From: JAGXOF01 sp046545575
GTDB lineage: Bacteria; Chloroflexota; Dehalococcoidia; SZUA-161; SpSt-899
DNA: 10,364 bases
Direction: 5' to 3'
NCBI GenBank assembly: GCA_046545575.1
Contig: JBKGZM010000068.1
Location: 1-10,364, forward strand
Shown here: positions 1 through 5,570 of the stretch, piece after piece
Layout of the letters: every line of letters starts with the position of its first letter
Position numbering within the stretch: the first letter of the stretch is position 1
The notes under the pieces: model-generated
Told to the model about the DNA's origin: nothing
What the model saw: only the letters and a program-made list of their open reading frames with translations
The model's database searches: none
Position numbers and translations under genes: made by a program

Positions 1-313
1 CGCCGAAGACGTAATCGGTGCTGAGGAAGACAAGCTTGGCCCCAAGCTCCTGTGCCACCACGGCCACGTTGCGGGAGCCGAGGGCATTTACTCGGAAGGC
101 TTTGTCCGGATCATCTTCACAGTCATCAACCCGGTGGAAGGCGGCACAATTAATTACAACATCCGGCCGGCGTTTTTCGAGGGCCTGTCTAACCGAAGCC
201 AAATCAGTAATCTCTACTTCCGAATGGGTTAGAGTCGCAAGTACAACTGAGTCCAGCTCTTTGCAGAGATCACTTCCCAGTTGGCCATTCGCGCCGATTA
301 CCAGCACTTTCAT
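1..313 (-). CDS. rmlD: dTDP-4-dehydrorhamnose reductase RmlD, N-terminal part (cut by window start)
   Basis: Catalyses the last step of dTDP-L-rhamnose synthesis, the NADPH-dependent reduction of dTDP-4-dehydro-L-rhamnose, in the cytoplasm. About 104 codons are visible. They show the Rossmann nucleotide-binding motif GANGQLG at residues 7-13, a family-like NCAAFHRVDDCE stretch at 55-66 (commonly NAAAYTAVDKAE), VNALGSRNVA at 75-84 and STDYVFG at 98-104, which carries the conserved Thr-Asp-Tyr. The catalytic YxxxK lies beyond the window edge, so integrity of the rest is unknown. The ATG at 311-313 is preceded by a good GGAGAGGAAGG Shine-Dalgarno sequence. It follows the DUF2283 gene by about 20 bases and is the most downstream of the four rml genes. 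Family assignment is firm; the call is limited only by truncation. Confidence 0.93.
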   Translation of the reverse strand, partial: MKVLVIGANGQLGSDLCKELDSVVLATLTHSEVEITDLASVRQALEKRRPDVVINCAAFHRVDDCEDDPDKAFRVNALGSRNVAVVAQELGAKLVFLSTDYVFG

Positions 314-333
314 ATATCCTTCCTCTCCTGCTG

Positions 334-546
334 CTATTGAACAGTCTCCGTTTGGAGTGTAACACTGACTTCTCCGGACTGAATCAATTGCCGGGCTGAG
401 GCATGAAGAAATTCCACGCTTACCGGCTCCCTATTCTCCCCATAGCTCACGATCACCCCCTCAGGTTCTTCGATTGCATCAACAGGGGGATCATCACGGA
501 GCAGCAAAGTTAGTACATCAGCCTTTGAATCATACCTAATCCGCAT
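334..546 (-). CDS. DUF2283 small protein, orphan copy between rmlB and rmlD
   Basis: A 70-residue protein of the DUF2283 family. Seen directly: the N-terminal MRIRYDSKADVLTLLL segment (family pattern: Tyr-Asp, then Asp-x-Leu), a central acidic turn, and a C-terminal SVEFLHASA element corresponding to the usual GIEILDAS. It resembles the second DUF2283 copy at 3443-3658 in the first 15 residues and in this C-terminal motif. The ATG has a GAGGAAA Shine-Dalgarno sequence five bases upstream. DUF2283 is often next to DUF4258 and is suspected to be an antitoxin-like partner, but this copy has no DUF4258 neighbour. It sits tightly between rmlB and rmlD and is probably cotranscribed with them. Molecular function is unknown. 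Confidence 0.85.
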   Translation of the reverse strand: MRIRYDSKADVLTLLLRDDPPVDAIEEPEGVIVSYGENREPVSVEFLHASARQLIQSGEVSVTLQTETVQ

Positions 547-587
547 TGCTTTCCTCGTCTAATCCCTGCTGTCACCCTCACCTTGAT

Positions 588-608
588 CCTCTCCCGTCAA
601 GGGAGAGG
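588..608. repeat. Palindromic hairpin between rmlB and DUF2283
   Basis: An 8-bp perfect stem, CCTCTCCC at 588-595 and GGGAGAGG at 601-608, with loop GTCAA. It lies in the 81-base gap between the rmlB stop and the DUF2283 start. No T-run follows on either strand, so it is not a classical intrinsic terminator. It resembles the CCTCTCCCC palindrome at 1794-1821 and is probably one of a dispersed family. It might attenuate or stabilise the mRNA. Confidence 0.6.
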
Positions 609-627
609 AAATTCCCCTCCGCAGCAT

Positions 628-1635
628 TTATCTTTGGGAGTACAGCCTCTCGTAGTATTTGGCGTATTCTCCGCTCTTGATGCGCCGCCACCAGGTCTCG
701 TTTTGGGTATACCACTCGATGGTCTTTCTGATTCCCTCTTCAAACGCGGTTGCAGGTTTCCACCCGAGTTGGTGCTTTATTTTCTCAATATCCAGTGCGT
801 ACCTTCTATCATGCCCCGGACGGTCCTTTACAAATGTCATGAGTGATCGGGGTTTTCCCACAGCATGCAGGATCGCCTCAACTATTTGCAGGTTTGTCCT
901 TTCATTGTCCGCAGCGATGTTATATATTCCCCCCGGTTTACCTTTTTGCATTACCGTGTCGAGTGCGCGGCAGTGATCCTCAACGTATATCCAGTCGCGG
1001 ACGTTGAGCCCATCGCCATAGACAGGTATCTCCTTGCCTTCCAATGCGTTACTTATGACTAAAGGAATCAGTTTCTCTGGGAACTGGAAAGGACCATAGT
1101 TATTCGAGCACCTGGTAATAACAACTGGCAAGTTATGAGTTTTCCAATACGCACCGCACATCAGGTCTGCTGCTGCTTTGCTGGCGGAGTAAGGGCTGCT
1201 GGGTGCGAGGAGAGCAGTTTCATCAAACGAGACGCCATCTTCGGCAGACCCATAGACTTCATCCGTAGATACCTGGACAAACAGGCTTATGCCGTATGCT
1301 TTTGCTGCTTCCAGCATTACCTGTGTACCTTCTACGTTTGTCTTGAGAAAAGGAGATGAGTCCATAATACTGCGGTCTACATGTGATTCGGCGGCGAAAT
1401 TCACTACTGTATCGAAGCCTTCCCTGAAAAGTGAGTCGACTGCCTCCCTGTCAGTGATATCCCCTTTAACGAATCGGTACTGGTCATTGCTCTCGATGTC
1501 CTTGAGGTTGTCAAGGTTTCCTGCATAAGTAAGGTTGTCCAGATTCACCACTTCCCAATCCGGGTGTTCTCTGAGCACGTAGTGGACAAAGTTGCTACCG
1601 ATAAATCCAGCGCCGCCTGTTACTAGCAGTCGCAT
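628..1635 (-). CDS. rmlB: dTDP-glucose 4,6-dehydratase RmlB
   Basis: Converts dTDP-glucose to dTDP-4-dehydro-6-deoxyglucose, the second step of dTDP-rhamnose synthesis, as a soluble NAD+-dependent extended SDR enzyme. The 335 residues match the usual full length. Motifs in order: nucleotide-binding TGGAGFIGSNF around 6-16; FAAESHVDRSI at 80-90; STDEVYG at 123-129 with the catalytic Thr-Asp-Glu triad at 124-126; YSASK at 149-153 giving the Tyr149/Lys153 pair; CSNNYGP at 176-182; sugar-nucleotide-binding GDGLNVRDW at 207-215; and GWKP at 291-294. All key residues are present. The ATG follows a strong GGAGGAG Shine-Dalgarno sequence by about five bases. A 338-base hairpin-rich gap separates it from rmlC, and a candidate promoter there may give rmlB its own transcript. 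Confidence 0.98.
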   Translation of the reverse strand: MRLLVTGGAGFIGSNFVHYVLREHPDWEVVNLDNLTYAGNLDNLKDIESNDQYRFVKGDITDREAVDSLFREGFDTVVNFAAESHVDRSIMDSSPFLKTNVEGTQVMLEAAKAYGISLFVQVSTDEVYGSAEDGVSFDETALLAPSSPYSASKAAADLMCGAYWKTHNLPVVITRCSNNYGPFQFPEKLIPLVISNALEGKEIPVYGDGLNVRDWIYVEDHCRALDTVMQKGKPGGIYNIAADNERTNLQIVEAILHAVGKPRSLMTFVKDRPGHDRRYALDIEKIKHQLGWKPATAFEEGIRKTIEWYTQNETWWRRIKSGEYAKYYERLYSQR

Positions 1636-1666
1636 TAACTCCTCCTTAACTCTTCGTAACTCCCCT

Positions 1667-1691
1667 TTCCCCTCTTATCCTAAGAGGGGAA
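1667..1691. repeat. Hairpin in the rmlB leader
   Basis: A perfect 11-bp stem, TTCCCCTCTTA at 1667-1677 and TAAGAGGGGAA at 1681-1691, with loop TCC on the plus strand. It starts 32 bases upstream of the rmlB start codon, so it would form in the 5' leader of a transcript from the candidate promoter at 1729-1757. The core TTATCCTAA is shared with the hairpin at 1933-1951, so the two belong to the same repeat family. No riboswitch structure is recognisable. Confidence 0.6.
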
Positions 1692-1728
1692 CTTAAAAGC
1701 CATCCTTTGGAAAAAACTTACTTATCAT

Positions 1729-1757
1729 ATTATACCGTTTCTCATTTCGTGTGTGAT
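1729..1757 (-). promoter_or_regulatory. Candidate sigma70-type promoter for rmlB
   Basis: On the minus strand there is a perfect TATAAT at 1734-1729. A 17-base spacer precedes it, with the -35-like box ATCACA (4 of 6 to TTGACA) at 1757-1752. Transcription would start near 1722, about 87 bases before the rmlB ATG, and the leader would contain the 1667-1691 hairpin. This is consensus matching only. Confidence 0.4.
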
Positions 1758-1951
1758 CCGCCTGTAGCGGTCAATTGGATGCAAGAATCTACGCCTCTCC
1801 CCAGACTTCGCTGGGGAGAGGTTGCCCGCCTATGGCGGGCAATTGAATTCAAGATCTTACATTCTATATCGACAACATTTTGTTCCGCCTTTGGCGGATT
1901 TAGGCGCTAAGCGCCTAGTTTTTCAACTATCTCCCCCTTATCCTAAGGGGG
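1758..1951. repeat. Array of five small palindromes in the rmlC-rmlB gap
   Basis: The 338-base gap between rmlC and rmlB holds no supportable gene. In 194 bases it carries five hairpins: CCGC/GCGG at 1758-1770; CCTCTCCCCAG/CTGGGGAGAGG (11 bp, 6-base loop) at 1794-1821; TTGCCCGCC/GGCGGGCAA (9 bp, loop TAT) at 1822-1842; TCCGCC/GGCGGA (loop TTT) at 1884-1898; TAGGCGC/GCGCCTA (loop TAA) at 1901-1917. A sixth, CCCCCTTA/TAAGGGGG (loop TCC), follows at 1933-1951. The TAGGCGC hairpin is followed by GTTTTT on the plus strand, but no plus-strand gene precedes it. Density and three-base loops suggest REP- or MITE-like palindromic units rather than a terminator. Confidence 0.7.
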
Positions 1952-1973
1952 ATAAAGGGGGTTACGAAATAGG

Positions 1974-2522
1974 CTAAAACTTATTATCCGCATCTCTTAA
2001 CCGTGGCCACTGCTGGTCTTTGTCTGACAGGACCGGCTCTTGAATCGGCCACTGGATGTTCAGTTCCTCATCATTCCAGATAATCCCAGCTTCGGACTCC
2101 GGGGAGTAAACATTCGTAGCCTTGTACATGACCTCCGCAATATCCGAGAGCACGCAGAAGCCGTGTGCAAAGCCCTCGGGGACGTAGAGCATGTTCTTGT
2201 TCTCCTCCGAAAGCACAGCGCTTACCCACCTGCCATAGGTGGGAGACCCCTTTCTTATGTCCACAGCGACGTCAAAGATCTCTCCCCTCACGGCTCTTAC
2301 CAGTTTCCCCTGCGCATAAGGGGGATTCTGATAGTGCAGTCCCCGCAACACCCCTTTCGTGGAGCGGGAGTGGTTGTCCTGTGGAAAATGCGCGTCTATC
2401 CCCGCGGCGACGAAGTCGGGCATCTTGTATGTTTCCATAAAGAATCCCCTCTCGTCGCCAAAGACCCTTGGCTCAACCAGGACTACTTCTGGAATTTCCA
2501 GGTTCTTGAAGTTGAATGGCAT
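1974..2522 (-). CDS. rmlC: dTDP-4-dehydrorhamnose 3,5-epimerase RmlC
   Basis: Catalyses the double epimerisation at C3 and C5 that turns dTDP-4-dehydro-6-deoxyglucose into dTDP-4-dehydro-L-rhamnose, the third step of the pathway. The 182-residue, single-domain cupin has normal family length. Motifs in order: FGDERGFF at 21-28, HSRS at 51-54, VLRGLHYQ at 58-65 with the catalytic His63, QGKLVR at 71-76 with Lys73, VDIRKGSPTYG at 87-97, VPEGFAHGF at 114-122, and VMYK at 131-134 with the catalytic Tyr133. The late LSDKD element (165-169) supplies the conserved Asp that supports the His. Everything expected for activity is present. The ATG follows a GAGGGGG Shine-Dalgarno sequence. A block of short degenerate repeats separates it from the upstream PIN toxin. 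Confidence 0.97.
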   Translation of the reverse strand: MPFNFKNLEIPEVVLVEPRVFGDERGFFMETYKMPDFVAAGIDAHFPQDNHSRSTKGVLRGLHYQNPPYAQGKLVRAVRGEIFDVAVDIRKGSPTYGRWVSAVLSEENKNMLYVPEGFAHGFCVLSDIAEVMYKATNVYSPESEAGIIWNDEELNIQWPIQEPVLSDKDQQWPRLRDADNKF

Positions 2523-2543
2523 GGTACCCCCTCAGTTGTTGGG

Positions 2544-2582
2544 CTGACTATCAACTAACAACCAGTTAACCACCAACTGTTA
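2544..2582. repeat. Degenerate GTTGATA-type heptads between rmlC and the PIN gene
   Basis: Read on the minus strand, this 39-base stretch is a run of roughly seven-base units: AGTTGGT, GGTTAAC, GGTTGTT, AGTTGAT, AGTCAGC, with one extra base between units. Related blocks lie at 3373-3406 and 3988-4027, so the AbrB-PIN pair is flanked by the same repeat type on both sides. No known function. Confidence 0.65.
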
Positions 2583-2598
2583 AAGTTACGTTATTTCG

Positions 2599-3120
2599 TC
2601 AATGTTTAAGCGGCTTCCACACCCTTACGAAGTGTACGCGTTCAAAGTCCGAATCATTAGTCGCCATATCGCAGATCCCAAACCTCCTCATAGCTGCCAG
2701 ATGAACACTGTCACTGATGAGAAGCCCATACTCTGTTCCGAGCCGAAGTGCCTCTTTGACCAAACTTGTATTGACTTCTACAATTTCTAAACCCGTCGCC
2801 AAGAGTACGGAGATATATTCCTCATAGCTCTCTACAGATGAATAAACGGATTTCCTTAGCTCTGCGTCCTCGGCGATTCGCTTCTTCAATCGCTTTAGCG
2901 TTAAGCCTTCCATCAACTCTGAGGCTTTTCCCATCAGGATTTTGAAGAACACCTCATCTACAACCAAAGTGTCAGTGATAGCTTCTATCTCTCCACTCTC
3001 GACCAGCCCGAGGAAATCCGAGGAACTTCCACCGAAGCTCGGCTCATCTAGCGCGTGATATATGAATACATTCGCGTCTACGAAAATCTTGTCTCTCGGG
3101 ACATAGTCTTTGAGAAACAT
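2599..3120 (-). CDS. PIN-domain ribonuclease toxin (VapC-like)
   Basis: A 173-residue PIN-domain protein, the probable toxin of a type II toxin-antitoxin pair with the AbrB-type gene just upstream. PIN toxins are Mg2+-dependent endoribonucleases. The acidic active site can be traced: Asp15 in FVDANVF, Glu56 in VVDEVFF, Asp137 in LISDSVHLAAM and Asp156/Asp158 in ATNDSDF. It is longer than a typical VapC (about 130 residues), with a helical insert around 60-105. The ATG at 3118-3120 overlaps the antitoxin stop as TGATG, which favours translational coupling; a GTG one codon earlier (3123) is an alternative start. Antitoxin first, toxin second is the usual order. RNA target unknown. Confidence 0.88.
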   Translation of the reverse strand: MFLKDYVPRDKIFVDANVFIYHALDEPSFGGSSSDFLGLVESGEIEAITDTLVVDEVFFKILMGKASELMEGLTLKRLKKRIAEDAELRKSVYSSVESYEEYISVLLATGLEIVEVNTSLVKEALRLGTEYGLLISDSVHLAAMRRFGICDMATNDSDFERVHFVRVWKPLKH

Positions 3121-3350
3121 CACCCGCCTTTGTCCTCATGATAAAGTCTTTCCAATTCTTCCGCACTCAAACGGCTGCCCCTTACGAGTCCCCGAACTCT
3201 CTCGGTCATCCCCTTGGACTTCAAAATGATAGTCCCTTCCCTCACGATGACTTCCGCTTCTCCCTCTATTCCCGCTTCACCGAGAAGTTCATTATTAAGT
3301 ACTACCCCTTCTCCTGAAACTTTGACTGTTTTTGATGCCTTGTTACTCAT
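3120..3350 (-). CDS. SpoVT-AbrB (MazE/VapB-like) antitoxin
   Basis: A 76-residue protein with an N-terminal SpoVT-AbrB-type beta-hairpin DNA-binding half (about residues 8-45: KTVKVSGEGVVLNNELL then AEVIVREGTIILKS) and a C-terminal tail (about 46-76) with RVRGLVRGSRLSAEELERLYHED, resembling the toxin-wrapping tail of VapB-type antitoxins. It should neutralise the PIN protein and autoregulate the pair. I chose the ATG at 3348-3350 because GGAGGAGGGCGAG lies immediately upstream. The frame is open for 15 more codons to 3395, but that stretch leads back into intergenic repeats and looks spurious. The stop overlaps the PIN start. Confidence 0.87.
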   Translation of the reverse strand: MSNKASKTVKVSGEGVVLNNELLGEAGIEGEAEVIVREGTIILKSKGMTERVRGLVRGSRLSAEELERLYHEDKGG

Positions 3351-3372
3351 CTCGCCCTCCTCCACAGTTTGA

Positions 3373-3406
3373 TGCCAGCTATCAACCATCAACAACTAAC
3401 TATCAC
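3373..3406. repeat. Degenerate GTTGATG/GTTGATA repeats upstream of the AbrB gene
   Basis: On the minus strand the block contains TTAGTTG, then GTTGATG, GTTGATA and GCTGGCA as successive near-heptads. It directly follows the 31-base duplicate of the rmlA tail (3407-3437), just as the related block at 3988-4027 directly follows the real rmlA stop. The block and the tail therefore appear to have been duplicated together. Confidence 0.6.
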
Positions 3407-3437
3407 TTACAATTCTACTCTAGCATCATCTCCGATG
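3407..3437 (-). pseudogene. Duplicate of the last 31 bases of rmlA
   Basis: This stretch matches 4028-4058, the 3' end of rmlA, at 30 of 31 positions. On the minus strand it reads ATCGGAGATGATGC... and would encode IGDDARVEL followed by TAA; real rmlA encodes IGDDAKVEL and TAA. Similarity continues more weakly for about 20 bases beyond the stop into the repeat block. It begins five bases after the DUF2283 stop codon. The two copies are 621 bases apart and bracket the DUF4258-DUF2283 pair as direct repeats, which suggests insertion with duplication of the target, or recombination at the rmlA end. Confidence 0.85.
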
Positions 3438-3442
3438 CTTTA

Positions 3443-3658
3443 CTACTTTGCCTGGGTCAAATTCTCCAGTTTTACCTGACCCTCTTTTAGGCCTTCCCAA
3501 AATTGGCTGGCATCAAGTATTTCCACTCCTGCTACCTTTTCTCCAGGCCCGATATTAACGGCCACTTGTTCATTGAGCCGAATAACTTCGCACTCCATTG
3601 GTTCCTCAATAAACCGAATGTAAAGGGCGTCTACCTTTGGATCATATGCTATCTTCAT
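3443..3658 (-). CDS. DUF2283 protein paired with DUF4258
   Basis: A 71-residue DUF2283 protein with the family start MKIAYDPKVDALYIRF (Tyr-Asp, Asp-Ala-Leu-Tyr), an internal VNIGPGEKVAGVEILDAS segment at about 34-51, and a variable tail. It begins 16 bases after the stop of the DUF4258 gene, with GGGAGGGG as its Shine-Dalgarno sequence, so the two are almost certainly one transcript. DUF4258-DUF2283 pairs recur in bacterial genomes and are suspected toxin-antitoxin modules, with DUF2283 in the antitoxin position. That role is inferred from context, not shown here. The pair sits between two copies of the rmlA end, which marks it as a likely insertion. Confidence 0.88.
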   Translation of the reverse strand: MKIAYDPKVDALYIRFIEEPMECEVIRLNEQVAVNIGPGEKVAGVEILDASQFWEGLKEGQVKLENLTQAK

Positions 3659-3674
3659 ATTCCCCTCCCATTAA

Positions 3675-3932
3675 CTAAAAATAATATACATAAACCGTAA
3701 CTACTACTAACTCGTCTCCTTCATCCGCTACCACTGGAGCAACTTGTTTTATCCTGTATCGCCTTTCTCTCCATGATCCGTCAAATTGAAAGTTCTTTCG
3801 ATACATAACCCGGCCCAATAAAGCGGGTTCCTTTTGCCCCTGTCTGATAGCTTTATGAACCTCAAGTTCAGTAGCACCTCGTTCGGCCATCTGCATCCAT
3901 GCATGTTTGCTAATCTCTACATCTTTCTCCAT
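3675..3932 (-). CDS. DUF4258 protein (putative toxin-like partner of DUF2283)
   Basis: An 85-residue protein of the DUF4258 type. It shows the N-terminal helix ISKHAWMQMAERGATELEV (about 7-25), containing the family's His and the Met-x-Glu-Arg-Gly turn, a middle basic strand region (RVMYRKNFQFDGSWRERRYRIKQV, about 41-64) and a final hydrophobic strand VVVTVYVYY. The small size and helix-then-sheet order recall RelE-like toxins, and DUF4258 is commonly treated as a candidate toxin, but no catalytic proof can be read here. The ATG has a modest AGGTG ten bases upstream. The DUF2283 gene follows after 16 bases. Confidence 0.85.
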   Translation of the reverse strand: MEKDVEISKHAWMQMAERGATELEVHKAIRQGQKEPALLGRVMYRKNFQFDGSWRERRYRIKQVAPVVADEGDELVVVTVYVYYF

Positions 3933-3987
3933 TAATACAGTACACCTGCATCTCTAACTAATTACCTGACGAACAAACCAAAAGCAT

Positions 3988-4027
3988 TAACCATCAACCA
4001 GTTAACTATCAACCAACTAACCATTAG
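3988..4027. repeat. Degenerate GTTGATA-type repeats just after rmlA
   Basis: On the minus strand the block reads as near-heptads GGTTAGT, GGTTGAT, AGTTAAC, GGTTGAT, GGTTAAT with single-base slips. It starts at the base after the rmlA stop codon and resembles 3373-3406 and 2544-2582. The rest of the 95-base gap to the DUF4258 gene shows nothing recognisable. Confidence 0.65.
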
Positions 4028-5095
4028 TTACAATTCTACTTTAGCATCATCTCCGATGAAAAGCGTGACCGTCTTGAAATTATGTGCGTTCTTTTGTACG
4101 TCGCTGCCCCTGCCGATAACGCTGTCCGCCAGACGGTCCATCCCCGATATGTGACAATTATCCAGGATGACCGAGTGTTCGACTGACGAACTTTCAATTG
4201 CCGACCCAGAGCCCACGCTGGTAAATGGGCCAATAAGTGAATTCCTGACCTGGCACCCTTCGGCGATGGATACCGGACCTCTTACTGTGGTGTTTTCTAT
4301 TGTTGTTCCATTTCCAATCTCCACCCTCCCCACTATCTGACTTTGACCATCCACTTCCCCGTTAACGTCTCGCTCAAGGTAGTCATCAAGTACAATCCGG
4401 TTGGCTTCGAGGATATCGTCCTTCTTCCCCGTATCCAGCCACCAGCCTTTAAGGGTATGACTTCTTATCTCCTTACCCATCTCCAGAAGCTTCTGCAAGG
4501 CATCGGTGATCTCCAGCTCACCGCGCCAGGAGGGCTTGATCTGAGAGATGGCGTTGTGGATCTCCGGGGTAAACAGGTAAACGCCCACCAGTGCCAGGTT
4601 GCTCTTCGGCTCGGATGGCTTTTCTACCATGTTGACCACCCTGCCCGAGCTATCGAGTTCTGCCACGCCAAAGGCTCGGGGGTCAGAGACCTCTTTGAGG
4701 AGGGTGACTGCATCGGGGTGGGTTGCATTGAATTCCTCTACAAATGCCTTGATGCCGCCCTCGATGAGGTTGTCTCCCAGAAACATAAGGAAAGGGGAAT
4801 CACTCAGGTATCCCTGTGCCGTTTTGACAGCGTGAGCAAGTCCGCCCGCCTCTTCCTGCATGATATACGTAACACTGGCATTCCATCCGGAGCCATCGCC
4901 CACGGCTTCTTCTATTGAAGCCTTCGTCTCCGGCGAGACGATAATTCCCATATCGTCGATTCCGGCCTCCCGAATCTGGTCGAGGACATAAAACAATATT
5001 GGCTTGTTCGCCACAGGAAGTAGCTGTTTTGCAGTTGTGTTGGTCAGCGGCCTGAGTCTTGTGCCTTTGCCGCCTGCCAGTATTAGTGCTTTCAT
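4028..5095 (-). CDS. rmlA: Glucose-1-phosphate thymidylyltransferase RmlA, long form
   Basis: Makes dTDP-glucose from dTTP and glucose-1-phosphate, the first step of dTDP-rhamnose synthesis. The 355 residues correspond to the long form, with a nucleotidyltransferase domain (about 1-235) followed by a left-handed beta-helix (about 245-345), unlike the roughly 290-residue enzyme of enteric bacteria. Motifs: AGGKGTRLRP at 7-16, LLPVANKP at 25-32, QEEAGGLAHAV at 80-90, FLGDN at 105-109 with the metal-binding Asp108, AFGVAE at 141-146, VEKP at 157-160, GELEITDAL at 192-200 and WWLDTG at 218-223. The tail shows repeated hexapeptide-like IGNGTTIENTTVRGPVSI turns. The start has GGAG about 11 bases upstream. 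Its last 31 bases are duplicated at 3407-3437. Confidence 0.96.
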   Translation of the reverse strand: MKALILAGGKGTRLRPLTNTTAKQLLPVANKPILFYVLDQIREAGIDDMGIIVSPETKASIEEAVGDGSGWNASVTYIMQEEAGGLAHAVKTAQGYLSDSPFLMFLGDNLIEGGIKAFVEEFNATHPDAVTLLKEVSDPRAFGVAELDSSGRVVNMVEKPSEPKSNLALVGVYLFTPEIHNAISQIKPSWRGELEITDALQKLLEMGKEIRSHTLKGWWLDTGKKDDILEANRIVLDDYLERDVNGEVDGQSQIVGRVEIGNGTTIENTTVRGPVSIAEGCQVRNSLIGPFTSVGSGSAIESSSVEHSVILDNCHISGMDRLADSVIGRGSDVQKNAHNFKTVTLFIGDDAKVEL

Positions 5096-5102
5096 TCGTT
5101 AT

Positions 5103-5137
5103 GTTCTCCGTTCAATGTTCAGCGTTCGACGTTGGAT
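5103..5137. repeat. Five GTTCNNN heptads, left flank of the four-helix gene
   Basis: Five consecutive seven-base units on the plus strand: GTTCTCC, GTTCAAT, GTTCAGC, GTTCGAC, GTTGGAT. The block starts eight bases before the rmlA start codon and runs into the four-helix gene, supplying its last codons and stop (5119-5121). It is the inverted counterpart of the block at 5535-5569. Confidence 0.75.
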
Positions 5138-5508
5138 TGTTTGGGCCGAGAGCGCAGATAGCGGCTGAAGCCGCTGATAAGGCTTTTGCATTTGTCAACT
5201 ACAGCAAACAGTGTCTCAAACTCCTCTTCATTGAGATAGCCCTGATCCAGAGCAACGTAAAGGTGAGATTGCAGCTCAGTGGCGGAGCGTAGAGCATAAT
5301 TGAGAAACTTGAGGAACTCCCGGTTAGAACCGCTGTCAAACCCCTCGGCAATGTTGGCCATAATGGACACCGCAGCACGCTGCACCTGGTCTCGCAAGGC
5401 AAAATCCCTGGCAAATTCCCCCGAGCGACTTATGTCATAAGCTCGCCGGGCTACTTCCCTTGCCGCTTTCCAGGCTTCTATGTCTTCGAATCTCTCTATC
5501 TTTGCCAT
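5119..5508 (-). CDS. Four-helix bundle protein (23S rRNA-intervening-sequence / bAvd-like family)
   Basis: A 129-residue all-helical protein of the family first found in intervening sequences of bacterial 23S rRNA and related to the Avd accessory protein of diversity-generating retroelements. Family features: N-terminal FEDIEAWKAAREV (7-19), ALRDQVQRAAVSIMANIAEGF (about 37-57), a helix with FLKFLNYALRSATELQSHLY (65-84), and a final helix to about residue 118. Free-standing copies have no established role; nucleic-acid binding through a ring-like oligomer is the usual suggestion. No reverse transcriptase or rRNA gene is nearby. The start has GGAGGAT upstream. The C-terminal SNVER and stop are encoded inside the left heptad block, and inverted heptad blocks border the whole gene, which looks like a cassette between rmlA and the epimerase. 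Confidence 0.9.
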   Translation of the reverse strand: MAKIERFEDIEAWKAAREVARRAYDISRSGEFARDFALRDQVQRAAVSIMANIAEGFDSGSNREFLKFLNYALRSATELQSHLYVALDQGYLNEEEFETLFAVVDKCKSLISGFSRYLRSRPKQSNVER

Positions 5509-5534
5509 TATTGCTTAGATCCTCCAAGGTTTTA

Positions 5535-5569
5535 TATTAACGTTTAACGTTGAACTTCGAACCTTGAAC
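5535..5569. repeat. Five NNNGAAC/NNTTAAC heptads, right flank of the four-helix gene
   Basis: Five consecutive seven-base units on the plus strand: TATTAAC, GTTTAAC, GTTGAAC, TTCGAAC, CTTGAAC. Reverse-complemented they read GTTCAAG, GTTCGAA, GTTCAAC, GTTAAAC, GTTAATA, matching the style of the block at 5103-5137 in inverted orientation. The block ends one base before the stop codon of the epimerase gene. Confidence 0.75.
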
Positions 5570-5570
5570 T

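Noticed and set aside
588..608. Intrinsic terminator after rmlB
   Set aside because: The stem is good but no T-run follows on the minus strand and downstream genes continue closely in the same direction.
1707..1910. 67-codon plus-strand open frame in the rmlC-rmlB gap
   Set aside because: It runs through four palindromes, encodes no recognisable protein and lacks a Shine-Dalgarno sequence.
4343..4918. Long plus-strand open frame (191 codons) opposite rmlA
   Set aside because: It lies entirely antisense to an intact rmlA with all motifs; likewise the long plus-strand frames opposite rmlC (2040-2558) and the epimerase (5724-6245).
5119..5508. Diversity-generating retroelement based on the Avd-like four-helix protein
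   Set aside because: No reverse transcriptase, template repeat or variable repeat is seen anywhere in the window.
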